Shown here: in pieces, positions 14,239 through 20,742 of the stretch | Position numbering within the stretch: the first letter of the stretch is position 1 | Layout: every line of letters begins with the position of its first letter | NCBI GenBank assembly: GCA_030844565.1 | Contig: JAUUNK010000080.1 | Coordinates: 1-20,742 of the forward strand | DNA: 20,742 nt | Direction of reading: 5' to 3' | DNA from: Bacteroides ovatus | GTDB lineage: Bacteria; Bacteroidota; Bacteroidia; Bacteroidales; Bacteroidaceae | The notes under the pieces: model-generated | What the model was told of the DNA's origin: nothing | Database searches by the model: none | The model's input: the letters and a program-made list of their open reading frames with translations, nothing else | Translations under genes and position numbers: made by a program

Positions 14239-15466
14239 AAAGACAATTTGTGTGCTTCTGCTCACAATACTTGCCGAAGTGGCAGTCGCTCAGAATAATA
14301 CAAACTCTCCCTATACACGATATGGCTATGGCGATTTGTCCAATCAGTCTTTTGGAAACAGTAAAGCGATGGGGGGAGTAGCTTTCGGGTTGCGAGATGG
14401 TTCACAAATTAATCCGGTAAATCCTGCTTCTTATACAGCTATTGATTCGTTGACTTTTTTATTTGAAGGAGGTGTAAGCTTGCAGAATGCGAACTTTAGT
14501 AACGGAATCCTGAAGCAGAATGCTAAAAATTCAAGCTTTGATTATCTGGCTATGCAGTTTCGCATGCGTCCTTGGATGGCGATGAGCATCGGGTTGCTAC
14601 CTTTTTCGAGCGTAGGATATTCGGTGAGTGGTAGTGAAAGCGCTACGTCGACTACACCCGCAGCGGTTAAAACCTTGAGTGGCGACGGAGGATTACATCA
14701 GTTGTATGTCGGTTTGGGTTTTAAGGTGATGAAGAATCTTTCTATAGGAGCAAACGTTTCTTATTTGTGGGGAGATATAAATCGTACACTTGCTATGCTT
14801 TATCCCGCCAATTCGTCTGCATACTCGTATATAGAACAAACAGGAGTGTCGATTACTGACTATAAGCTGGATTTTGGAGCACAATACACTTATGACTTTA
14901 GTAAAAAGCATGCTATGACCGTGGGAGTGGTATTTTCTCCGAAACATAACTTGAACAATGATGCTTATATTCAGACACAAGCCAGTACGACCACAGTAAA
15001 GGATACTACCGCTACTTTTGGTGTACCCAATACTTTTGGTGTTGGTTTGACTTATATGTATGATAACCGTCTGACGGTGGGTGTGGATTATAGTTTGCAG
15101 AAATGGGGAAACGTTTCGTACATGAATGATTCCCATGCTTTCTGTGACCAATCACGCGTTGCAGTAGGTGCGGAATACATACCTAACCCGTTGGGGCGTT
15201 CTTATTTGGCACATGTGAAATATCGCTTGGGAGGTTATTATACGACTCCTTACTACAAGATAGATGGTAAGAGAGCATCTCGTGAATATGGTGTGTCTGC
15301 CGGTTTCGGTTTGCCTTTGCCGCGTTCGCGTTCCATTGTCAGCTTAACGGCCCAGTTTGTTCGGGTAAAAGGGTTGGAGACCAATATGCTGGATGAAAAC
15401 ATTTTCCGCCTTAGCATAGGAATTACGTTCAATGAACGTTGGTTCCAAAAACGGAAAGTGGAATAA
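14225..15466 (+). CDS. outer-membrane beta-barrel protein, FadL/OmpP1-like
   Basis: A 413-residue protein with a signal peptide (1-22, cleavage near AVA-QNN). The mature part begins NNTNSPYTRYGYGDL, a common opening of small outer-membrane porin-like proteins in Bacteroidota. It continues with many amphipathic strands of alternating aromatic and small residues, such as QLYVGLGFKVMKNLSIGANV and HAMTVGVVFSP. The last strand, FRLSIGITF (399-407), is followed by a short NERWFQKRKVE tail. The pattern and length fit a FadL-like transporter barrel, but I cannot name the substrate. The start overlaps the coaX stop by 14 bases. An 80-base purine-rich gap follows before the TPR gene, with no clear terminator. 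Confidence 0.7.
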   Translation: MVGFKKTICVLLLTILAEVAVAQNNTNSPYTRYGYGDLSNQSFGNSKAMGGVAFGLRDGSQINPVNPASYTAIDSLTFLFEGGVSLQNANFSNGILKQNAKNSSFDYLAMQFRMRPWMAMSIGLLPFSSVGYSVSGSESATSTTPAAVKTLSGDGGLHQLYVGLGFKVMKNLSIGANVSYLWGDINRTLAMLYPANSSAYSYIEQTGVSITDYKLDFGAQYTYDFSKKHAMTVGVVFSPKHNLNNDAYIQTQASTTTVKDTTATFGVPNTFGVGLTYMYDNRLTVGVDYSLQKWGNVSYMNDSHAFCDQSRVAVGAEYIPNPLGRSYLAHVKYRLGGYYTTPYYKIDGKRASREYGVSAGFGLPLPRSRSIVSLTAQFVRVKGLETNMLDENIFRLSIGITFNERWFQKRKVE

Positions 15467-15546
15467 TTAATTTATTAATAATAAAAAGAAAAAAGAGAGA
15501 GAAGAGAATAGACAATGATTATAATAACAACTAAAATTTAGATACA

Positions 15547-16872
15547 ATGAAAATTAAAACGCTTGTGACTGTGTTGTTTCTTTCCGTGGGAGCAACGAGT
15601 GTGGTAGCACAGAACGACAGTATTTGCATTGCAAGTAGTAGTGTATCTCATGAAGCCGTGAAAGCGGGCAACTTCAAAGAAGCGTACACACCATGGAAGA
15701 CTGTATTAGATAATTGTCCGACACTCCGTTTTTACACATTTACGGACGGATTTAAACTCTTGAAGGGAATTTTAGGCCAGATACAAGATAGAAATTCTGC
15801 TGATTATAAAAAATACTTTGATGAATTGATGGCTGCGCATGACCTGCGTATCAAATATACTCCTGAATTCTTGGCAAAAGGCGTGAAAGTGTCTTCTGCT
15901 GATGAAGCATTAGGTATCAAAGCTGTGGACTACATTGCGTTCGCTCCCAGCATTGATGTCAATCAAGCTTATCAATGGTTTAGTCAATCGGTGAATGCAG
16001 TGAAGGGTGAATCTCCTGCTGCTGTATTGCATTACTTTCTTGAAATGTCTTTGAATAAGCTAAAAGCAGATGACTCTCATAAAGAACAGTTTATCCAGGA
16101 TTATCTGAGTGCTACACAGTATGCAGACGATGCTGTGGCTGCCACGCAGAAGGAAAACATCAAGCAAAGCTATCAGACGGTAAAAGAAAACCTAGTGGCT
16201 CTGTTTATCAAGAGTGGTGCTGCCGACTGTGAGTCTTTGCAAAGCATCTACGGTCCGAAGGTAGAAACCAATAAGACGGATTTAGAGTATCTGAAAAAAG
16301 TGATTGACATCATGAAGATGATGAAGTGTACCGAGAGCGATACTTATCTGCAAGCTTCTTTGTATGTTTATCAGATGGAACCGACCGCTGATGCTGCTGT
16401 AGGATGTGCATATATGGCCTATAAGAAAGGCGATATTGAAGGTGCTGTGAAATTCTTCGATGAGTCTATTAATCTTGAACCGGACAATGCAAAGAAAGCT
16501 GAGAAAGCGTATGCCGCTGCTGCTATATTGGCTTCTGCCAAGAAGTTGTCTCAGGCAAGAACTTATTGCCAGAAAGCTATCGGTTACAATGAAAACTATG
16601 GCGCTCCTTATATCCTAATTGCGAACCTGTATGCTTCCAGTCCTAACTGGAGCGATGAGCCCGCTTTGAATAAGTGTACTTATTTTGCCGTTATTGACAA
16701 ATTGCAGAGAGCAAAAGCTGTTGACCCGAGCGTAGCAGAAGAAGCGAATAAGCTGATTTCTACGTATGCCCGCCACACTCCGCAGACAAAAGACCTCTTC
16801 ATGTTGGGGTATAAATCCGGAGACCGTATCACTATCGGTGGCTGGATTGGAGAGACTACAACGATTAGATAA
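15547..16872 (+). CDS. periplasmic TPR-repeat protein
   Basis: A 441-residue protein with a signal peptide (1-21, ending VVAQ). It is helical throughout. The N-terminal part has HEAVKAGNFKEAYTPWKTVL, and TPR-like pairs recur in the C-terminal third: AAVGCAYMAYKKGDIEGAVKFFDESINLEPDN (about 294-325), AAAAILASAKKLSQARTYCQKAIGYN (about 331-356) and APYILIANLYA. The carboxyl end (DRITIGGWIGETTTIR) is not helical. No catalytic motif is visible, so a scaffold role is likely. It sits between an outer-membrane barrel gene and lptC in one operon, with lptC starting 2 bases after its stop. That context suggests envelope assembly, but this is inference. Confidence 0.75.
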   Translation: MKIKTLVTVLFLSVGATSVVAQNDSICIASSSVSHEAVKAGNFKEAYTPWKTVLDNCPTLRFYTFTDGFKLLKGILGQIQDRNSADYKKYFDELMAAHDLRIKYTPEFLAKGVKVSSADEALGIKAVDYIAFAPSIDVNQAYQWFSQSVNAVKGESPAAVLHYFLEMSLNKLKADDSHKEQFIQDYLSATQYADDAVAATQKENIKQSYQTVKENLVALFIKSGAADCESLQSIYGPKVETNKTDLEYLKKVIDIMKMMKCTESDTYLQASLYVYQMEPTADAAVGCAYMAYKKGDIEGAVKFFDESINLEPDNAKKAEKAYAAAAILASAKKLSQARTYCQKAIGYNENYGAPYILIANLYASSPNWSDEPALNKCTYFAVIDKLQRAKAVDPSVAEEANKLISTYARHTPQTKDLFMLGYKSGDRITIGGWIGETTTIR

Positions 16873-16874
16873 TT

Positions 16875-17507
16875 ATGTCGCACCAATTAGGTAACACTAT
16901 ATTTTATCAGCGTTTGAGCATAACAATTGCCTTTGGAGCAATTGTTATGCTTCTTTTATTTTCTGCTTGCGATGGAAAGAAAAAGGCTGTGGGCGAAGCC
17001 ATTACCGAGAGGGATTCCTTGCCTGTCATGAAGACAGTGGGAGTCACTACATTGATTTCCGATTCCGGGGTGACACGCTACCGGGTGAATACGGAAGAGT
17101 GGCTGGTCTACGACCGCAAGAACCCTTCTTATTGGGCATTTGAGAAAGGTGTTTATCTGGAGCAGTTCGACTCTGTATTTAATGTGGAAGCCAGCATCAA
17201 AGCAGATACTGCCTATTATTATGATAAACAGAAGCTTTGGAAGCTCATTGGACATGTAGACATTAAGAACCTGAAAGGAGAACGTTTCAACACCGAACTT
17301 CTTTATTGGAACCAGGCTACGCAAAAGGTGTATTCTGATGAATTTATACGTATCGAACAGCCCGATCGGATTATTATGGGACATGGGTTCGACTCCAACC
17401 AGCAGATGACTAAATATGTCATACATAATATTGAAGGCACTTTCTATGTAGACGAGAATGCCGGAACTGCACCAGCCGATTCGCTGAAAAAAGACTCTTT
17501 GAGATAA
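16875..17507 (+). CDS. lptC: LPS export protein LptC
   Basis: A 210-residue protein with one N-terminal hydrophobic segment (about 14-31) and a periplasmic part with LptC character. Strand-rich stretches such as EEWLVYDRKNPSYWAFEKGVYLEQFD and DTAYYYDKQKLWKLIGHVDIKN resemble the beta-jellyroll that passes lipid A-core from the LptB2FG transporter toward LptA. The hydrophobic segment ends LFSAC-D, so Cys32 could be a lipidation site, with Asp at +2. The gene is packed 2 bases after the TPR gene and 2 bases before the CorC-like gene, both junctions reading TAATTATG. Codons 15-26 encode a perfect 14-bp inverted repeat with a T-rich tail, listed separately. Confidence 0.8.
   Translation: MSHQLGNTIFYQRLSITIAFGAIVMLLLFSACDGKKKAVGEAITERDSLPVMKTVGVTTLISDSGVTRYRVNTEEWLVYDRKNPSYWAFEKGVYLEQFDSVFNVEASIKADTAYYYDKQKLWKLIGHVDIKNLKGERFNTELLYWNQATQKVYSDEFIRIEQPDRIIMGHGFDSNQQMTKYVIHNIEGTFYVDENAGTAPADSLKKDSLR
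16917..16963 (+). terminator. terminator-like hairpin inside lptC
   Basis: AGCATAACAATTGC (16917-16930) and GCAATTGTTATGCT (16938-16951) are perfectly complementary over 14 bases around the loop CTTTGGA. On the + strand TCTTTTATTTTC follows at once (16952-16963). The shape is that of an intrinsic terminator, placed 43 bases into the coding sequence of lptC. Confidence 0.5.
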
Positions 17508-17509
17508 TT

Positions 17510-18766
17510 ATGAGCATTTTTGTTTACCTTTTGATAACAATGGCTTTTTCAGCCTTCTTCTCCGGTATGGAGATAGCTTTTGTGTCCGTTGACAAACTGC
17601 GGTTTGAGATGGAGCGCAAAGGAGGAATTTCCTATCGTATTTTATCCCTTTTCTTTAAAAATCCTAATGATTTTATTTCCACCATGTTGGTAGGAAATAA
17701 TATAGCTCTGGTTATTTACGGTATTCTGATGGCGCAGATTATAGGTGATAACCTGCTTTCCGGTTTTATATCCAATCATTTTTTAATGGTGCTGGTGCAA
17801 ACGGTCATCTCTACATTAATTATCTTGGTAACTGGAGAATTTTTGCCCAAAACTTTGTTTAAAATCAACCCCAACCTGGTGTTGAACATTTTTGCCCTCC
17901 CGCTTTTTATCTGTTATATTGTACTCTATCCTATTTCTAAATTGTCGTCCGGTCTGTCCTATTTATTTCTTCGCCTCTTTGGAATGAAAATTAATAAAGA
18001 AGCTTCTGCCAAGGCGTTTGGTAAAGTAGACTTGGACTATTTCGTGCAATCAGGTATTGATAATTCCGAGAGTCAGGAAACACTCGATACAGAAGTAAAG
18101 ATATTCCAGAATGCGCTGGATTTTTCTACCATCAAGATCCGTGACTGCATTGTGCCCCGCACCGAAGTCGTAGCAGTAGATGTGACCACTTCTTTGGAGG
18201 AGTTGATGAATCGCTTTGTAGAGTCCGGCATTTCTAAAATTATAGTATACGATGGTAATATAGATAACATTATAGGCTATATTCATTCATCGGAGATGTT
18301 CCGTAATCCGAAAGATTGGCGGAAAAACGTTAAAGAGGTTCCTATTGTTCCCGAGACAATGGCAGCTCATAAGCTCATGAAGCTGTTTATGCAACAAAAG
18401 AAGACCATAGCAGTGGTGGTGGATGAATTCGGAGGAACTGCCGGTATAGTTTCGCTCGAAGACCTGGTAGAAGAGATTTTCGGAGATATAGAAGACGAAC
18501 ACGATAATACTTCTTATATCTGTAAAGAGATTGGTGATAAAGAATATGTCCTTTCGGGACGTCTCGAAATAGAAAAAGTAAATGAAATGTTTGGATTGGA
18601 ATTGCCCGAATCGGATGAATATCTGACTGTGGGAGGGCTTATATTGAGCCGTTACCAGAGCTTCCCTAAACTGCACGAACTTATAACAGTAGAGCACTAT
18701 CAATTCAAAATAATTAAAGTGACAGCGACTAAGATTGAGCTTGTACGGCTGAAAGTAATGGAATAA
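17510..18766 (+). CDS. CNNM/CBS/CorC_HlyC membrane protein (hemolysin-family, possible divalent-cation transporter)
   Basis: A 418-residue inner-membrane protein with the three-part plan of the CorC/YfjD/GldE family. The N-terminal CNNM (DUF21) domain, about 1-155, has membrane segments near 2-20, 60-80, 90-110 and 122-142 and the conserved MLVGNNIA (59-66) and GEFLPKTLF (109-117). A pair of CBS domains follows (about 205-330), starting IRDCIVPRTEVVAVD and ending VDEFGGTAGIVSLEDLVEEIFGDI. The CorC_HlyC domain is about 338-415 (SGRLEIEKVNEMFG, then YLTVGGLILSR). Family members export or regulate Mg2+ and other divalent cations, and GldE of gliding Bacteroidota is related. The name hemolysin is historical. 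It closes a tight operon and starts 2 bases after the lptC stop. Confidence 0.87.
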   Translation: MSIFVYLLITMAFSAFFSGMEIAFVSVDKLRFEMERKGGISYRILSLFFKNPNDFISTMLVGNNIALVIYGILMAQIIGDNLLSGFISNHFLMVLVQTVISTLIILVTGEFLPKTLFKINPNLVLNIFALPLFICYIVLYPISKLSSGLSYLFLRLFGMKINKEASAKAFGKVDLDYFVQSGIDNSESQETLDTEVKIFQNALDFSTIKIRDCIVPRTEVVAVDVTTSLEELMNRFVESGISKIIVYDGNIDNIIGYIHSSEMFRNPKDWRKNVKEVPIVPETMAAHKLMKLFMQQKKTIAVVVDEFGGTAGIVSLEDLVEEIFGDIEDEHDNTSYICKEIGDKEYVLSGRLEIEKVNEMFGLELPESDEYLTVGGLILSRYQSFPKLHELITVEHYQFKIIKVTATKIELVRLKVME

Positions 18767-18790
18767 ATGGTCTATATCCATAAATTTTTA

Positions 18791-18820
18791 GCTAATAAAT
18801 AGATGCGTATTAGCATTTTT
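18791..18820 (+). terminator. weak intrinsic terminator after the CorC-like gene
   Basis: GCTAATA (18791-18797) pairs with TATTAGC (18808-18814) around a 10-base loop, followed by ATTTTT running into TG. The stem is only 7 bp and A/T-rich, so termination may be partial. Confidence 0.4.
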
Positions 18821-18822
18821 TG

Positions 18823-18830
18823 TATCTTCG
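18823..18830 (+). promoter_or_regulatory. possible promoter of the PpiD-like gene, TATCTTCG
   Basis: TATCTTCG matches TAnnTTTG at all but one fixed position. It lies right after the weak terminator and would give a leader of about 50 bases. It is weaker evidence than the other promoter calls here. Confidence 0.4.
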
Positions 18831-18887
18831 TGCGCTAAAACGACAAAGGAAAAAATAATAATAAACAAATAAATCGTATTAATCAAA

Positions 18888-20742
18888 ATGGCAACATTAC
18901 AAAACATTCGGTCGAAAGGACCACTATTGGTGATTGTTATTGGCTTGGCGCTGTTTGCTTTCATTGCGGGTGACGCATGGAAAGTACTTCAGCCACACCA
19001 ATCACACGACGTTGGTGAAGTGCACGGAGACGCACTCTCCGCTCAAGATTATCAGGCATTGGTAGAAGAATATACAGAAGTGATTAAGCTCACTCAAGGT
19101 CTGAATGCCCTGAACGACGAGCAAACTAATCAGGTGAGAGATGAAGTATGGCGTACATACGTAAACAATAAATTGATTGAAAAGGAAGCTAAAGAATTGG
19201 GACTCACCGTATCGAAAGCTGAAATTCAGTCTATCATCGATGCAGGAGTTCACCCGATGTTACAACGCACTCCTTTCCGTAACCCTCAGACTGGTGCTTT
19301 TGATAAAGATATGTTGAAGAAATTTTTGTCAGAATATGCAAAAATGGATTTGAAGACCTTGCCTACGCAGTATGCTGAGCAATACCAGTCTATGTACAAG
19401 GTGTGGTCATTTATCCAAAAGACTCTTATCGAAAGCCGTTTGGCAGAAAAATATCAGGCATTGGTGTCCAAAGCTCTTTTGTCCAACCCCGTAGAAGCAC
19501 AAGATGCCTTCGATGCGCGAGTAAACCAATATGATCTGCTGTTGGCTGCTGTTCCTTATTCATCTGTAGTGGATTCTACGCTTACCGTTACGGAGTCTGA
19601 ATTGAAAAACCTCTATAACAAGAAGAAAGAACAATTCAAGCAATATGTAGAGACACGTGATATTCGTTACATCGATGTTCAGGTGACTGCCAGCGATGCA
19701 GACCGTGCAGCGATTGAAAGCGAAGTAACAGAGTATACGAACCAGTTGGCTGAGACACAAAGTGATTACACCACTTTCATCCGTTCCACAGGTTCTGAAT
19801 ATCCTTATATCGACCTCTACTATAACAAGACTGCTTTTCCCGCAGACGTCGTAGCTCGTCTGGATTCAGTTAAGATAGGAGAAGTATACGGACCTTATTA
19901 CAATGGTGCGGATAATACAATCAATTCATTTAAAATTCTTTCTAAGACGGCTGCTGCCGATTCTATCCGTTTCCGTCAGATTCAGGTTATGAGTGAAGAT
20001 CCTGCTAAGACGAAAACATTGGCTGACAGTATCTACAATGCTATTAAGGGTGGAGCTGACTTTGCCGAGCTTGCTAAGAAATATGGTCAGACTGGAGAAG
20101 CTAACTGGATTTCTTCTGCTAATTATGAAAATGCTCCGTTGGAAGGTGAGAACTTGAAATACATTGCCGCTATCAATAATACAGGGGTGAAGGAGTTGGC
20201 AAATCTTGAATTGGGCCAGGTAAATGTCATTCTTCAAGTAACTGATAAGAAAGCCGTAAAAGATAAATATAAAGTAGCGGTTATCAAGCGTCCTGTTGAA
20301 TTTAGCAAAGAGACTTATAACCGTGCTTATAATGACTTCAGCCAGTTCATCGCTGCTAATCCTACTCTTGATAAATTGGTTGCTAACGCCGAAGAAGCCG
20401 GATATAAACTACTCGAAAGAAATGACCTGTATAGTTCGGCACATGGTATCGGTGGCATCCGGGGCACAAAAGAGGCTTTGAGATGGGCGTTCGATGCTAA
20501 ACCGGGTGATGTGTCTGGTTTGTATGAGTGTGGCGAAAGCGATCGTATGATTGTAGTAGGCGTAGCAGGCATCACTCCCGAGGGATACCGTTCGTTGAAG
20601 CAGGTACAAGGTCAGTTGAGAGCCGAGATTCTTAAAGATAAGAAAGCCGATAAGATTATGGCAGAAATGAAAGCCGCCAATGCAACCACTATCGACCAAT
20701 ACAAGGCAATGACTAATGCAGTGAGCGATTCAGTGAAGCACG
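18888..20742 (+). CDS. PpiD/SurA-like peptidyl-prolyl isomerase, 3' end beyond window
   Basis: The frame is open from the ATG at 18888 to the window edge: 618 codons and one further base. Residues 12-28 (PLLVIVIGLALFAFIAG) form a single membrane anchor, so the rest faces the periplasm as in PpiD. A SurA-N-like chaperone region follows (about 40-200), with SAQDYQALVEEYTEV and a YVNNKLIEKEAKELGLTVSKAEI helix pair. A parvulin-like domain runs about 358-470 (SIRFRQIQVMS, GGADFAELAKKYGQTGEANWIS, KYKVAVIKR). A second, more divergent module may start near 510 (GGIRGTKEALRWAF, GDVSGLYE). It should assist folding of outer-membrane proteins exported through Sec. Bacteroidota homologues are about 700 residues as I recall, so roughly 90 are missing. 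Its start is clear, 50 bases past a possible promoter. Confidence 0.88.
   Translation, partial: MATLQNIRSKGPLLVIVIGLALFAFIAGDAWKVLQPHQSHDVGEVHGDALSAQDYQALVEEYTEVIKLTQGLNALNDEQTNQVRDEVWRTYVNNKLIEKEAKELGLTVSKAEIQSIIDAGVHPMLQRTPFRNPQTGAFDKDMLKKFLSEYAKMDLKTLPTQYAEQYQSMYKVWSFIQKTLIESRLAEKYQALVSKALLSNPVEAQDAFDARVNQYDLLLAAVPYSSVVDSTLTVTESELKNLYNKKKEQFKQYVETRDIRYIDVQVTASDADRAAIESEVTEYTNQLAETQSDYTTFIRSTGSEYPYIDLYYNKTAFPADVVARLDSVKIGEVYGPYYNGADNTINSFKILSKTAAADSIRFRQIQVMSEDPAKTKTLADSIYNAIKGGADFAELAKKYGQTGEANWISSANYENAPLEGENLKYIAAINNTGVKELANLELGQVNVILQVTDKKAVKDKYKVAVIKRPVEFSKETYNRAYNDFSQFIAANPTLDKLVANAEEAGYKLLERNDLYSSAHGIGGIRGTKEALRWAFDAKPGDVSGLYECGESDRMIVVGVAGITPEGYRSLKQVQGQLRAEILKDKKADKIMAEMKAANATTIDQYKAMTNAVSDSVKH

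Noticed and set aside
15467..15546. Possible promoter or terminator in the purine-rich gap before the TPR gene
   Set aside because: No TAnnTTTG element or stable hairpin is present. It is best read as an operon-internal spacer.

Overview
The window looks like the chromosome of a Bacteroides-type gut bacterium (Bacteroidota). Several observations point that way. SecA is long (1108 residues) and ends in a zinc-binding tail. There is a DUF4105/Lnb protein, and several genes carry the Bacteroidota -7 promoter element TAnnTTTG at a sensible distance from the start. The proteins resemble Bacteroides families (recalled, not searched). I cannot name the species. I see no tRNA, rRNA, insertion sequence, prophage or CRISPR array. 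This is core chromosome with a strong cell-envelope theme.

Layout, left part (1-6600): an FAD-dependent oxidoreductase (+) converges on two small stress-type membrane proteins (YtxH-like and GlsB/YeaQ-like, both -). A 450-bp gap then holds a promoter, structured RNA and a strong terminator, which I read as a candidate small RNA. Next is metY (O-acetylhomoserine sulfhydrylase, -), divergent from an N-acetylmuramoyl-L-alanine amidase (+). An acidic protein of unknown function and a DUF6340-like lipoprotein follow (both -), each with its own promoter.

Middle (6600-12930), all on the minus strand: lnb (DUF4105, lipoprotein N-acyltransferase of Bacteroides), an overlapping PafA-type alkaline phosphatase homologue that seems to have lost almost all catalytic and metal-binding residues, and secA, which has its own promoter and a strong terminator. 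The three products concern protein export and lipoprotein maturation.

Right part (12930-20742): a 600-bp non-coding, hairpin-rich region separates the divergent lnb and coaX promoters. It includes a tandem array with a 22-bp period that ends in a terminator-like hairpin. An operon on the + strand follows: coaX (TTG start), an outer-membrane beta-barrel protein, a TPR protein, lptC and a DUF21/CBS/CorC membrane protein. A PpiD/SurA-like periplasmic chaperone is cut by the window end. Within lptC, 43 bases after its start, is a 14-bp perfect hairpin followed by a T-rich run that looks like an intrinsic terminator.

The observations most worth following are the predicted pseudo-phosphatase translationally coupled to lnb, the hairpin array before coaX, the terminator inside lptC, and the candidate small RNA after metY.
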